Assembly (NCBI GenBank): GCA_964371405.1
Contig: CAYJLV010000002.1
Location: forward strand, 62,001 to 126,000
DNA: 64,000 nt
Direction: 5' to 3'
From: JAMHWF01 sp964371405
GTDB taxonomy: Bacteria; Pseudomonadota; Gammaproteobacteria; Burkholderiales; Burkholderiaceae_C
Below are positions 22,286 to 30,826 of this stretch, one piece after another. Positions within the stretch are counted from its first letter, which is position 1; each line of letters starts with the position of its first letter. Both the position numbers and the translations under genes were made by a program. The notes below the pieces were generated by a model. That model was not told where the DNA came from, searched no databases, and saw only the letters and a list, made by a program, of their open reading frames with translations.

Positions 22286-23407
22286 TCAGGGCGCAGCGCG
22301 ACGCGGGCGCGCCATGATGCGCAGGTCGTCGCCGATGTGCTCGATGCCGGTGTAGGCGAGTGCCGGTGCGTCAGCCAAGTTTGCAAGCGGCCCGACAGCG
22401 GCCATGCCGCGGCCTGCGCCGATCAGCTTCGGAGCGAGGTAGACGAGGAGCTCATCGACCAGCCCCTCGCGCACGAACGAGCCGTTGAGCTTGTGGCCCG
22501 CCTCGACATGCAGTTCGTTGATCTCGCGCGCGGCGAGGTCACGCAGCATCGCCGCGAGGTCGACCTTGCCGCCGGCGCCCGGCAGCGCGGTGATCTGCAC
22601 GCCGCGATCGCGCAGTGCGTCGGCGCGCGGGCCGGTGTCGGCGGCGGCATAGATCAGCACCTTGCCCGGCGGCGCAACGATGCGCGCGTCGGGCGGTGTT
22701 TCCAGGCGCGAGTCGACGACGATGCGCAGCGGCTGGCGCGCCGTCTCGACGAGGCGCACGTCGAGGCGCGGGTCGTCTTCGAGCACGGTGCCGACGCCGG
22801 TGAGCACGGCACCGGCGCGCCGGCGCCAGGCGTGGCCGTCGGCGCGCGCCGCAACGCCTGTGATCCATTGGCTGCGGCCGTCGTCGAGCGCGGTCCGGCC
22901 GTCGAGCGACGCGGCGATCTTCATGCGCACCCACGGCAGGCCGCGCTGCATGCGCGAGAAGAATCCGATGTTGAGTTCGCGCGCTGCGTCGGCAAATGCG
23001 CTGCCGTCGAGCACCTCGACGGCGATGCCGGCGCTGCGCAGGCGCTCGAAGCCGCGCCCTGCGACGCGCGGATTGGGGTCGACTATCGCGGTGATGACGC
23101 GGCCGACGCCGGCCTCGACGAGTGCGTCGCAGCACGGCGGCGTGCGGCCGTGGTGTGCGCAGGGTTCGAGCGTGACGAAGACGCTGGCGCCGCGCACGTC
23201 GCGGCCGGCGTCGCGGGCCGCGCGCAGCGCGACGATCTCGGCATGCGGGCCGCCGGCCTCGCGCGTGTGGCCGCGCGCGAGTTCGCGGCCGTCGCGCCCG
23301 ACGATGACGCAGCCGACGCGCGGGTTCGGCTCGCTCAGGCCGATGCCGTGCTGCGCGCAGTCGAGCGCGAGGCGCATGGCGGCGCTGTCGGAGGGGGCAT
23401 CACTCAT
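22286..23407 (-). CDS. ribD: Bifunctional riboflavin deaminase/reductase RibD
   Basis: The 373-residue protein has an N-terminal zinc deaminase domain (GGPHAEIVAL, and LEPCAHHGRTPPC supplying the Zn ligands). The C-terminal reductase domain contains MKIAASLDGRTALDDGRSQWI and an HVEAGHKLNGSF block. It carries out steps 2 and 3 of riboflavin synthesis. No FMN riboswitch is visible upstream, because the pilV-like gene ends only 22 nt before it, so it may be expressed from the pilin operon or an internal promoter. Confidence 0.95.
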   Translation of the reverse strand: MSDAPSDSAAMRLALDCAQHGIGLSEPNPRVGCVIVGRDGRELARGHTREAGGPHAEIVALRAARDAGRDVRGASVFVTLEPCAHHGRTPPCCDALVEAGVGRVITAIVDPNPRVAGRGFERLRSAGIAVEVLDGSAFADAARELNIGFFSRMQRGLPWVRMKIAASLDGRTALDDGRSQWITGVAARADGHAWRRRAGAVLTGVGTVLEDDPRLDVRLVETARQPLRIVVDSRLETPPDARIVAPPGKVLIYAAADTGPRADALRDRGVQITALPGAGGKVDLAAMLRDLAAREINELHVEAGHKLNGSFVREGLVDELLVYLAPKLIGAGRGMAAVGPLANLADAPALAYTGIEHIGDDLRIMARPRRAAP

Positions 23408-23429
23408 GCCGTGAGTATCGCGCCTCGCT

Positions 23430-24656
23430 TCAGCGGATGAGGTTGACGAGCGCATAGCTCACGGGCACGCCGTTGACGGTCGCGGCCGCCGGGCAGGGCG
23501 GCGGCGCGGCGGCGTCGAGGCGCTCGACCCAGACGAAGTTCTGCCCGTGCAGCGCGCCGACGACGTTGCTGTAGGGGTCGGGGTGCTCGTGGGCGCTGTC
23601 GATCTCGCCGCTGCCGTCCTGGTCCCACGACAGGCGGCAGATCGCGTCGTTGGGCTGCATCAGGCTGGCGGCGCTGCGCGTCACGCGCAGGCTGCCCGAC
23701 CAGCCGCGGGCGCCCGAAGCGGGCACCGGGATCAGGCAGGCGTAGGCATAGTGGCCGGGGACGAAGCGCGTCGGCGGCGGCGCATCGGGCGGGCGCGGAT
23801 GCAGGCCGTCGGCCGGCACGCGACTCAACTGGCACTGGATCGTCGGCGATCGGTCGCCGGCGACGAGTTCGAGCCCGACGGCGCTTGCCTGCGCGTCGGA
23901 TTCGAAGCCGTCGGCCGCGCCGCGGAAGGCGCCGCTGCGCAGGCCCGAGAGGGTGCCGGTGACGAGCCAGGCGTCGGGCGTATCGCTGCAGAGGGAGGCG
24001 GCATCGGTCGTCGCCCTGACGCTGCCGCTGCACTGGCGCTCGACGATCTGCATCTCCGGGTTCCAGACGATGTAGGAGCGGCCGTCGGGCCACTGGATCG
24101 CGCTGCGGCCGTCGCCGAGGGGCCTACCGACGGTCGGCAGCGGCGGCATGCCGTGATGCGGGCGATGCCCCGGGACCGGCAGCACGCCGAAGCTGCCGGC
24201 ATCCTTCGGGTCGACCCTTGCGATCATCGACGTGAGAGCGACGGACTGCCGCTCGGCGGTGTCGGCCGGGTCTTGCCGGCGGTCGGCCCAGCGCACCGTG
24301 ACCTGCAGCAGCTTGTGTGCGAGCGTCGGATCGTCGGACACGGTCCAGCGCCGTTCGTAGACCGTGTTCGTCATCGTCTCCGGCGTGTCGCTGCCGCCGA
24401 CGATGTCGGCATAGCCCGCTGCGCCGGAGGCCGCACCGACCTGCTGGTAGGCGCGCAAGGCCTCGATGCGCGCCTGGGCGAGGCGCGTCGCTTCGGTGCG
24501 CTGCCGGGCGACGTCGGCGTTGTGCGCGAGCGTGGTTTGCAGACCGACGACGGCCAGCATGCCGAACGCGAGCACGAGCAGCGAGATCAGGGCTTCGACC
24601 AGCGTGAAGCCGGTGCTGCGCGCGCGGCGCGGCAGGGCGGGGGGACGGTGGCGCAT
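23430..24656 (-). CDS. pilV: PilV-like type IV minor pilin with a long C-terminal domain
   Basis: The 408-residue protein has a prepilin leader, RRARSTG followed by FTLVEALISLLVLAFGMLAV, with Gly at -1 and Glu at +5. It is exported and incorporated in a type IV pilus or pseudopilus priming complex. PilV proteins are usually under about 200 residues. Here a Cys-containing C-terminal region of more than 200 residues is added and could be an adhesive or tip domain. The gene is last in the minor pilin cluster. ATG 24656 lies 11 nt after the pilX-like stop. Confidence 0.85.
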   Translation of the reverse strand: MRHRPPALPRRARSTGFTLVEALISLLVLAFGMLAVVGLQTTLAHNADVARQRTEATRLAQARIEALRAYQQVGAASGAAGYADIVGGSDTPETMTNTVYERRWTVSDDPTLAHKLLQVTVRWADRRQDPADTAERQSVALTSMIARVDPKDAGSFGVLPVPGHRPHHGMPPLPTVGRPLGDGRSAIQWPDGRSYIVWNPEMQIVERQCSGSVRATTDAASLCSDTPDAWLVTGTLSGLRSGAFRGAADGFESDAQASAVGLELVAGDRSPTIQCQLSRVPADGLHPRPPDAPPPTRFVPGHYAYACLIPVPASGARGWSGSLRVTRSAASLMQPNDAICRLSWDQDGSGEIDSAHEHPDPYSNVVGALHGQNFVWVERLDAAAPPPCPAAATVNGVPVSYALVNLIR

Positions 24657-24667
24657 GGTCGAGCCTT

Positions 24668-26005
24668 TCAGAAGTCGCGCCAGCTTCCCGGCACGCGCAC
24701 GAGCGTGCCGGTGGATGTGCGCAGGCGGCGCAGCACGCCGGCGTCGTAGCGCAGCGAGGCGCCGGCGTCGGCGGCGAAGTCGCCGCGTGCGACGACGGCA
24801 CCGCGCACGTCGGCCGTGCCCGTGCCTCGCAGGCGCAGCGCCGTGCCGCTGCCGAACAGCACGCCATGCAGCGGCCGGTCGGTGTCGAAGCTCGGCGACG
24901 ACGGCGTGACGAGCAGCACCGGGCGGCTCGGCGTGCCGAGCGATAGCGGCATGCTGTTGCCGTCGAAGTGCAGTTCGGCGTCGACCCATAGCTGGTTGCG
25001 GCCGCCGGCCACGGCGCCGGCCGCCGCGGCGGCACAGCCGCGCGCGCTGCTGCAGCCGAGGGCCTCGACCGGGCAGGCTCGGCCCTGCGTGGCGGCGAAT
25101 GCGGGGTCGCAGACCAGCGTGGTGGCGGACGACGATCGGTAGTCGGCCATGCTCTGCCCGAACCACGCGCGAAACAGGGCATCGCCGGCGGGGTCGGCGT
25201 CGTGCAGCGCCGCGAGCGAGGCGTCGTGCTGCAGCACCGACGCCTCGCGGGTCGAGCCGGGCAGCGTCGTCGCTCGCGACGCGGCGTCCGGTGCACCGCG
25301 CCCGGCATCCACCGTGATGCCGGACGTCGCCGCATCGGTGTTGACGATCTCGACCGCGGCCGGGCCCAGCGCGACGCTGCCGCCGGCGGTGAGCGCCGCG
25401 CGCGGCAGGTGGCGCAGCGCCGGCAGCAGCTTCAGCACGACGCGCACTTCGGCGCGCGCGTCGCCGTCGTCGACGGCCGTGCCGGGGGCGCAGCGCGCGG
25501 CACGGCCGATGCAGCCGGCTGCGCGGACCTCGACGCTATCGGGGTCGCCCGGCACGGCACTGAACCGCACTGCGAAGCCCGGTTCGTCGGACGGGACGGG
25601 AGCGAACGCGGTCGCCGGGCAACTGCACTGCAGCGGGCCTTCGGCGGTCAGCCGACACGCCGGGAGCAGGTCGGAGGCGGGGTCGTAGCCGTGAGTCGTT
25701 GTCGTCGTGTGACGCAGCACGAGCTCGCGGAACGTCGGGTCGGTGGACGACGACGAAGGCGCGCAGGCCGCGTCGATGCGCTGCGTGTCGTTCAGGCGTG
25801 CAACGGCCCACTCGATGCCGGCCTCGGCGAGTTCGAACGCGCGCGTCGCCCGGTACTGGTTGGCCGAGGTGCGCTGCTCGAACAGCAGCGAACGGTTGGC
25901 ATGGAACGCGACCATCGTGATCGCGAACAGCAGCACCATCGCGACGGCGAGCGCTGCCGCGCCGCGCTGTTGCCGCCTCGATGGGAAGCCGTGCCGGGCC
26001 TTCAT
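24668..26005 (-). CDS. pilX: PilX-like type IV pilus assembly protein
   Basis: The 445-residue protein begins SRRQQRGAAALAVAMVLLFAITMVAF, the PilX leader, which lacks the +5 Glu. The typical QRTSANQYRATRAFELAEAGIEWAVARLN helix follows. It is more than twice the usual PilX length. The extra Cys-rich region (ACAPSSSS..., CRLTAEGPLQCSC, CDPAFAATQGRACPVEALGC) suggests disulfide-rich surface modules. The start overlaps the pilW-like stop (ATGA). Confidence 0.82.
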   Translation of the reverse strand: MKARHGFPSRRQQRGAAALAVAMVLLFAITMVAFHANRSLLFEQRTSANQYRATRAFELAEAGIEWAVARLNDTQRIDAACAPSSSSTDPTFRELVLRHTTTTTHGYDPASDLLPACRLTAEGPLQCSCPATAFAPVPSDEPGFAVRFSAVPGDPDSVEVRAAGCIGRAARCAPGTAVDDGDARAEVRVVLKLLPALRHLPRAALTAGGSVALGPAAVEIVNTDAATSGITVDAGRGAPDAASRATTLPGSTREASVLQHDASLAALHDADPAGDALFRAWFGQSMADYRSSSATTLVCDPAFAATQGRACPVEALGCSSARGCAAAAAGAVAGGRNQLWVDAELHFDGNSMPLSLGTPSRPVLLVTPSSPSFDTDRPLHGVLFGSGTALRLRGTGTADVRGAVVARGDFAADAGASLRYDAGVLRRLRTSTGTLVRVPGSWRDF

Positions 26006-26667
26006 GGCGCGGGGCAGCTGCCGACGAGCTGGTCGTTGCGCACGCGCACCGTTTCGCGGATCTCGCGCACGATGCGCGCATCGGCGACGGCCTGTCCTTG
26101 CAGCGCGATGTCGTACTGTCGGATCACGAGGTGCGGCGGGCAGCTCGGCTGGCCCGGCGGGCAGGCGGCGACGGCGCAGCGCGAGAGCAGGTCGACTTCG
26201 CGCGCGGTGGGGACGATGCCGAGCCGGGTCACGCGCAGCACGGCCGGGTCGGTGACGTCCTGCCATGTTTCGGGCGCGGTGCGCAACTGGATGCGCCCGT
26301 CGGCGAGTCGAAAGCCGGCACTGCCGACCTGCGCGGCACCGCGGTCGTAGCTGTAGCTCAGCCCGGTGCCGGCGCTGCCCGTGATCGCGGCACGCGGGTT
26401 GGCCGGCGGCACGGTCTCGGGCGCGAGCCACACGCCGCTTGCCGCGTGCTCCCAGTGGCCGGCGCGGCGCAGATCGCGCGCGATCAGGTCGGCGCTGGCG
26501 CGCAGGTCCTGGTTGACGCGCGCCTCCAGCAGCAGGCGGCGGTTGGCGTCGAGGTTGTCGGCGAACAGCTTCAACGCGCCGCCGACGATGACGAGGCCGA
26601 CGGCGAGGCCGACCAGCGTCTCGACGACGGACAGGCCGCGCTGGCGCGATGCAGGTGCGGCGCTCAT
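26002..26667 (-). CDS. pilW: PilW-like type IV minor pilin
   Basis: The 221-residue protein has leader MSAAPASRQRG followed by LSVVETLVGLAVGLVIVGGALKLF, with Gly -1 and Glu +5. The DLRASADLIARDLRRAGHWE helix is characteristic of PilW. It would sit in the minor-pilin initiation complex. It overlaps both neighbours by 4 nt, showing a coupled operon. Confidence 0.87.
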   Translation of the reverse strand: MSAAPASRQRGLSVVETLVGLAVGLVIVGGALKLFADNLDANRRLLLEARVNQDLRASADLIARDLRRAGHWEHAASGVWLAPETVPPANPRAAITGSAGTGLSYSYDRGAAQVGSAGFRLADGRIQLRTAPETWQDVTDPAVLRVTRLGIVPTAREVDLLSRCAVAACPPGQPSCPPHLVIRQYDIALQGQAVADARIVREIRETVRVRNDQLVGSCPAP

Positions 26668-27188
26668 CGGTTCCAGCACCGGCGGTTGGTCGCCGACGCG
26701 ACGCCATGCGTCGGGCCGCTCGTCGCGCCCGAGTCGTGGGCGAGGTTGCCGCCGGCGAGTGTGAGCTGCAGGCGGGCGCACGACGCGTCGGCTTGCTGGC
26801 TGCCCCGAGCCGCCGCAACGATCGTGTAGCCGGCCGCTCCCACGTCCGCGAGTTGCAGCTCGTACCAGCCGCCGGGCGACAGTTGGCTCGCCGCGGCATC
26901 GGCGTCGCTGGTCGCGCCGACGCCGGCCAGGCCGCCGCCACGCACGATGAAGCGCTCGCCATAGCTGCTGCGGTTGGCGCGATAGCGCTCCTGCGCCTGC
27001 TGCACCTGCTCGATCGCCGTGATCGCGTCGGCGCGGCGGCTGCGCCGCACCTGGTCGTGGTACGCCGGCAGCGCTATCGCGGCGAGCACGGCGGCGACGA
27101 CGAGCGCGAGCATCAGCTCGAGCAGCGTGAAGCCCATGTCGCAGCGGCGGCGCGGTACGGCGTGACGGTCGGCGCGCGGCGTCAGCAT
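26664..27188 (-). CDS. PilE-like type IV pilin
   Basis: The 174-residue protein contains the prepilin site RRRCDMG/FTLLELMLALVVAAVL with Glu at +5. The PilE-type AIEQVQQAQERYRANRSSYG segment follows. ATG 27188 gives a 19-residue basic leader and overlaps the fimT-like stop by 7 nt. ATG 27137 would leave only Met-Gly as leader and is unlikely. A C-terminal Cys pair (SCARLQ ... NRRCW) resembles the D-region loop of pilins. Confidence 0.85.
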   Translation of the reverse strand: MLTPRADRHAVPRRRCDMGFTLLELMLALVVAAVLAAIALPAYHDQVRRSRRADAITAIEQVQQAQERYRANRSSYGERFIVRGGGLAGVGATSDADAAASQLSPGGWYELQLADVGAAGYTIVAAARGSQQADASCARLQLTLAGGNLAHDSGATSGPTHGVASATNRRCWNR

Positions 27189-27715
27189 GCCGCGTAGCCC
27201 GGCACGGCGCGCTGCGGCGAGCACGAGCGCGCGCGGCCCAGCATGTTGACGACGTGGCGCACCTCGACGCCGCCGGCGCCGACGACGCGCAGCGTGCCTG
27301 CCGGCGTCGTCGTGCCGCGCACCGGATGGAACAGCATCGACGGCGCATTGCTCGTCACCTGGACGCGCCCCTGTGCCGGCAGCTGCACCGTCTTGATCTC
27401 GCGCGCCTGCGGCTCGCAGACCGTGGCGCCGGCGGCGCTGCAGCGGCAGTCGCCCGCGGCGCCGCTGTGGATCACGTAGCAGCTCGCGCCGCCGTGCTGC
27501 TCGAAGCCGATGCGCAGCGGCAGGTTGCGCGCGACGGCCTCGGAGCGGACGTACTGCAGGTCGGTCGCCAGTTGCGCGGCGGTGCCGTCGACGGCGCGGC
27601 GCATCAGCGTGTCGCTGAACGACGGGATCGCCGTGCCGACCGCGACGGCGGCGATGGTCGACGCCGTCGCTGTTTCGATGAGGGTGATACCGCGTACTGC
27701 CCGCTTGGTGCGCAT
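27182..27715 (-). CDS. FimT/GspH-like pseudopilin
   Basis: The 177-residue protein has leader MRTKRAVRG followed by ITLIETATASTIAAVAVGTAIPSF, with Glu +5 and a conserved Pro near the helix end. A GspH/FimT region with LATDLQYVRSEAVARN comes next. FimT proteins are minor pilins, some of which bind DNA in natural transformation. GGGAGG lies 5 nt before ATG 27715. It starts the five-gene minor pilin cluster. No pilY1 is present. Confidence 0.86.
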   Translation of the reverse strand: MRTKRAVRGITLIETATASTIAAVAVGTAIPSFSDTLMRRAVDGTAAQLATDLQYVRSEAVARNLPLRIGFEQHGGASCYVIHSGAAGDCRCSAAGATVCEPQAREIKTVQLPAQGRVQVTSNAPSMLFHPVRGTTTPAGTLRVVGAGGVEVRHVVNMLGRARSCSPQRAVPGYAAC

Positions 27716-27775
27716 GCTCGCCTCCCCTTCATGTTGTCGTGGAGGCGAATGTAGGCACGACGCGCGGCGCGCGCG

Positions 27776-27818
27776 TCCCTCCGGGGAGGGAAGGGGCCGG
27801 CCCCGCGATGGGGGCCGG
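27776..27818 (-). terminator. Two GC-rich hairpins after nrdR
   Basis: Two hairpins lie between nrdR and the fimT-like gene. The one nearer nrdR (27797-27818) pairs CCGGCCCC with GGGGCCGG around GCGATG. The second (27776-27791) pairs TCCCTC with GAGGGA. Neither has a strong U tract, so they may be weak terminators or 3'-end stabilisers. Confidence 0.4.
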
Positions 27819-27826
27819 ACTTCAGA

Positions 27827-28270
27827 TCAGATGTCGCGGATCAGCTGCCGGAACTCGTCGACGTCTTCGAAGCTGCGGTACACCGACGCGAAGCGCACGT
27901 AGGCGACCTTGTCGATTCTTTTCAGCTCGCGCATGACGAGCTCGCCCAGCCGCGACGACGCCACTTCGCGCGTGCCGCCCGACAGCAGCTTCTCCTCGAT
28001 GCGCGCCAGCGCTGCATCGACCTGCTCGACGCTGACCGGCCGCTTGCGCAGCGCCAGCAGCATCGAGGCGCGGATCTTCTCGCGGTCGAATTCGCTGCGC
28101 GAGCCGTCCTTCTTGACGACGGCGGGCATCGCGATCTCGGCGCGCTCATAGGTCGTGAAGCGCTTGTCGCAGTGCAGGCAGCGGCGCCGCCGGCGCACCA
28201 CGTCGCCCTCGTCGGACTCGCGGGTCTCGGCGACCTGCGTTTCCTCGTGGCTGCAGTAGGGGCAGCGCAT
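27827..28270 (-). CDS. nrdR: NrdR, ribonucleotide reductase repressor
   Basis: The 147-residue protein has an N-terminal zinc ribbon (MRCPYCSHEE ... RRRCLHCDKRFTTYE) and an ATP-cone domain (VVKKDGSRSEFDREKIRASM). NrdR senses ATP/dATP and represses nrd genes at NrdR boxes. It lies 12 nt downstream of glyA, a frequent pairing in Betaproteobacteria. Length is exactly typical. Confidence 0.96.
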   Translation of the reverse strand: MRCPYCSHEETQVAETRESDEGDVVRRRRRCLHCDKRFTTYERAEIAMPAVVKKDGSRSEFDREKIRASMLLALRKRPVSVEQVDAALARIEEKLLSGGTREVASSRLGELVMRELKRIDKVAYVRFASVYRSFEDVDEFRQLIRDI

Positions 28271-28282
28271 TGCGGCAGCATC

Positions 28283-29530
28283 CTAGCGATAGACCGGGAA
28301 GTCACGCGTCAGCTTCGCGACGCGCTCGCGCACCTCGGCGATGCGTGCGGGATCGTCCGGGCGGTCGAGCATGTCGGCGATCAGGTTGGCGGTGAGCCGC
28401 GACTCGGCCTCGCCGAAGCCGCGCGTCGTCATCGCCGGACTGCCGAGGCGGATGCCGCTGGTGATCATCGGCTTTTCGGGGTCGTTCGGGATGCCGTTCT
28501 TGTTGCAAGTGATGTGCGCCTCGCCGAGCAGGCTTTCGGCGCGCTTGCCCGTCATGCGCTTGGCGCGCAGGTCGACGAGCATCAGGTGGCTCTCGGTGCG
28601 GCCGCTGACGATGCGCAGGCCGCGTCGCGTCAGCTCGTCGGCCATCGCGGCGGCGTTGGCGGCGACCTGCTGCTGATAGGCCTTGAACGCCGGCTCGAGC
28701 GCTTCCTTGAAGGCCACGGCCTTGGCGGCGATCACGTGCATCAGCGGGCCGCCCTGGATGCCGGGGAAGATGGCGCTGTTGATCTGCCTGGCCACGGCGT
28801 CCTTCATCAGGATCACGCCGCCGCGCGGGCCGCGCAGACTCTTGTGCGTCGTCGACGTGACGACGTCGGCGTGCGGCACCGGGTTCGGGTAGACGCCCGC
28901 GGCGATCAGCCCGGCGTAGTGCGCCATGTCGACCATCAGGTACGCTCCGATCGACTTCGCGACGCGCGCGAAGCGCTCGAAGTCGATGCGTAGGCTGTAG
29001 GCCGACGCGCCGGCGATGATGAGCTTGGGCCTGTGCTCGCGCGCGAGGCGCTCCATCGCGTCGTAGTCGATCGCTTCGCTCGGATCGAGCCCGTAGCTGA
29101 CGACCTTGAACCACTTGCCGCTCATGTTCAGCGGCATGCCGTGCGTGAGGTGGCCGCCTTCGGCCAGGCTCATGCCCATGATCGTGTCGCCCGGCTGCAG
29201 CAGGCCGAAGAAGACGGCTTGGTTGGCCTGCGAGCCCGAGTTCGGCTGCACGTTGGCGTGCTCCGCGCCGAACAGCTGTTTCAGCCGGTCGATCGCGAGC
29301 TGCTCGACCTGGTCGACATACTCGCAGCCGCCGTAGTAGCGCTTGCCGGGGTAGCCCTCGGCGTACTTGTTGGTGAGCTGCGAGCCCTGCGCCGCCATCA
29401 CGGCGGGCGACGCATAGTTCTCGCTGGCGATCAGCTCGATGTGCTCTTCCTGGCGTCGGTTCTCGTGCTGGATGGCGGACCAGATCTCGGGATCGACGTT
29501 GGCGACGGTCGACAGGCTGCGGTCAAACAT
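28283..29530 (-). CDS. glyA: Serine hydroxymethyltransferase
   Basis: The 415-residue fold-type I PLP enzyme has IELIASENYASPAVM, NVQPNSGSQANQAVF and the PLP-lysine site VVTSTTHKSLRGPRGG. It interconverts serine and glycine, feeding one-carbon units to folate. Its roughly 165-nt leader contains a ZTP-type riboswitch, linking expression to folate/purine status. ATG 29530 gives the usual N-terminus MFDRSLSTV. Confidence 0.96.
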   Translation of the reverse strand: MFDRSLSTVANVDPEIWSAIQHENRRQEEHIELIASENYASPAVMAAQGSQLTNKYAEGYPGKRYYGGCEYVDQVEQLAIDRLKQLFGAEHANVQPNSGSQANQAVFFGLLQPGDTIMGMSLAEGGHLTHGMPLNMSGKWFKVVSYGLDPSEAIDYDAMERLAREHRPKLIIAGASAYSLRIDFERFARVAKSIGAYLMVDMAHYAGLIAAGVYPNPVPHADVVTSTTHKSLRGPRGGVILMKDAVARQINSAIFPGIQGGPLMHVIAAKAVAFKEALEPAFKAYQQQVAANAAAMADELTRRGLRIVSGRTESHLMLVDLRAKRMTGKRAESLLGEAHITCNKNGIPNDPEKPMITSGIRLGSPAMTTRGFGEAESRLTANLIADMLDRPDDPARIAEVRERVAKLTRDFPVYR

Positions 29531-29599
29531 GGCGTGTGTTCCAAGGACAGGGTGGCCTCGGCGGCATCCACGCGCATCGGAGGCGGGTGTCGCGAGAGG

Positions 29600-29698
29600 T
29601 GCCCAGGCGAACGGCGGAAGCGGTCGAACGACCGTCCGCGCTTCCCGGTGGTACGCCACCTCGGGCCCTGCGGGCCCTGCATCGCCAGTCGCGCGGTC
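29600..29698 (-). promoter_or_regulatory. ZTP (pfl) riboswitch upstream of glyA
   Basis: On the minus strand the leader shows the pfl/ZTP landmarks in order. These are CGCGCGACTGGCG (29695-29683), a variable hairpin, GGTGG pairing into CCACCGGGAAGCG (from 29651), a second variable hairpin, and CGCCTGGGCA (29609-29600). The ZTP class senses the folate-stress alarmone ZTP/ZMP and switches on one-carbon and purine genes, including glyA. About 70 nt separate the last landmark from ATG 29530, enough for an expression platform. Recognition is by eye from the consensus. Confidence 0.8.
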
Positions 29699-29702
29699 GC
29701 CC

Positions 29703-29729
29703 AGTGTACCGCGCGCGCGGCTGCGTCAG
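29703..29729 (-). promoter_or_regulatory. Candidate sigma-70 promoter for glyA
   Basis: Minus-strand -10 TACACT (29708-29703) lies with a CTGACG -35-like element 15 nt upstream. Predicted initiation near 29696 falls at the 5' edge of the ZTP aptamer. The -35 overlaps the transglycosylase stop codon. The spacer is short, so confidence is limited. Confidence 0.4.
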
Positions 29730-30616
29730 CGCACCGCGGCGAGGTGTTCTTCGGCCGGCGCTGCGCTGTCGGCGAAATCGCCCTTGATCGACGACGCATC
29801 GGCGACCGGCAGCGGTGCCGGTTGCCAGGTGGTCGGCAAGGCGGCCACCGTCGAGACCGGCTTGCCCGACGCCACCTGGCGCAGGTAGTCGTGTTCGGCC
29901 ATCACCTTGCGGGAGTAGCCGCCGTCGTCGGCCAAGTTGGCGGCGCCGACGTAGAAGCGCAGCCCCGCCTCGAGGCTGCCGGCGCGCGCAATGCACTCGC
30001 GCAGCACCTGCACGCCGACGCGCAGGTTGGTGACGGGGTCGAAGGCTGCGTACGAGCCGCCAAACTGCTCGTACTTGTCGTCATGCACCTTCGTCATCAC
30101 CTGCATCAGGCCCTGTGCGCCGACCGAGCTTTGCGCGAACGGGTTGAAGCTCGACTCGACCGCCATGATGGCGAGGATCAGCGTCGGCTCGAGCCCGGCG
30201 CGGCTGCCGAGCATCCAGGCTTCCTTGACGAGCCGGCTGATCGGCTCGGGCGCGACGCGGTAGCGCCGCGAGATCCATTGCGCGACGCTGGCTTGCTGGC
30301 GCGTCAGCTCTTTCGGGTTCGCCGCGGTGGCGCGTGCCACCGCGTCCAACTCGGTCATCCCGGCAAGGATCGACGCGTCGGCCGGCGTGCGCGCTTCCTT
30401 GCGCGCCTGCAGCCAGCCAAAAGCGTGCTGCTCGACGGTGTCGCGCACGTCGGCACGACCGAGTGCGAAGATCAGCGCGGCCATCACGATCAGGCCGAAC
30501 AGGGCGAGCGTGTTGTGGCTGACCTCGAGCAGCCCTTGGCCGACGTCGCGCAGGAACACCGAGGTCGAGCTGCCGATGGCGCGGCCGACGGCGCGGGTTC
30601 TGGCAATCAGGGTCAT
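29726..30616 (-). CDS. Membrane-anchored lytic transglycosylase (SLT domain)
   Basis: The 296-residue protein has one N-terminal membrane helix (LALFGLIVMAALIFAL, about residues 38-53). Its SLT domain holds the catalytic Glu in ILAIMAVESSFNPFAQSSVGAQGLMQVM, followed by LRVGVQVLRECI and FYVGAANL. It cleaves peptidoglycan glycan strands to 1,6-anhydro products. The start at ATG 30616 has AGAGAGG about 7 nt upstream. An upstream in-frame start lacks this. Confidence 0.88.
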   Translation of the reverse strand: MTLIARTRAVGRAIGSSTSVFLRDVGQGLLEVSHNTLALFGLIVMAALIFALGRADVRDTVEQHAFGWLQARKEARTPADASILAGMTELDAVARATAANPKELTRQQASVAQWISRRYRVAPEPISRLVKEAWMLGSRAGLEPTLILAIMAVESSFNPFAQSSVGAQGLMQVMTKVHDDKYEQFGGSYAAFDPVTNLRVGVQVLRECIARAGSLEAGLRFYVGAANLADDGGYSRKVMAEHDYLRQVASGKPVSTVAALPTTWQPAPLPVADASSIKGDFADSAAPAEEHLAAVR

Positions 30617-30812
30617 GGCGAACCTCTCTTCAGGCAGGGCGCCGGGTGCATGCACCGCGCGACGCGATAATCACCGGCCCGTATGCCCCGAGAGCAAGGG
30701 CAGGAGCCGGCAAGCATTCCGAAAGCACCACGGGGTTACCCCTAGGGTCGAGAACTGCTGCCGATTTTAGAAACCAGCGTCATAACCGGTCAAGCATTTA
30801 GAGTTGTCTTTC

Positions 30813-30818
30813 TATTAT
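30813..30818 (+). promoter_or_regulatory. Candidate -10 element of ubiD, possibly leaderless
   Basis: TATTAT at 30813-30818 lies in a short AT-rich patch and predicts initiation near 30825, one or two bases before ATG 30827. No Shine-Dalgarno precedes the ATG, so the transcript could be leaderless. The -35 is weak. Confidence 0.35.
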
Positions 30819-30826
30819 CAAATTGA

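Noticed and set aside
21600..23430. FMN riboswitch ahead of the rib genes
   Set aside because: The intergenic gaps are 22-34 nt and contain no RFN element.
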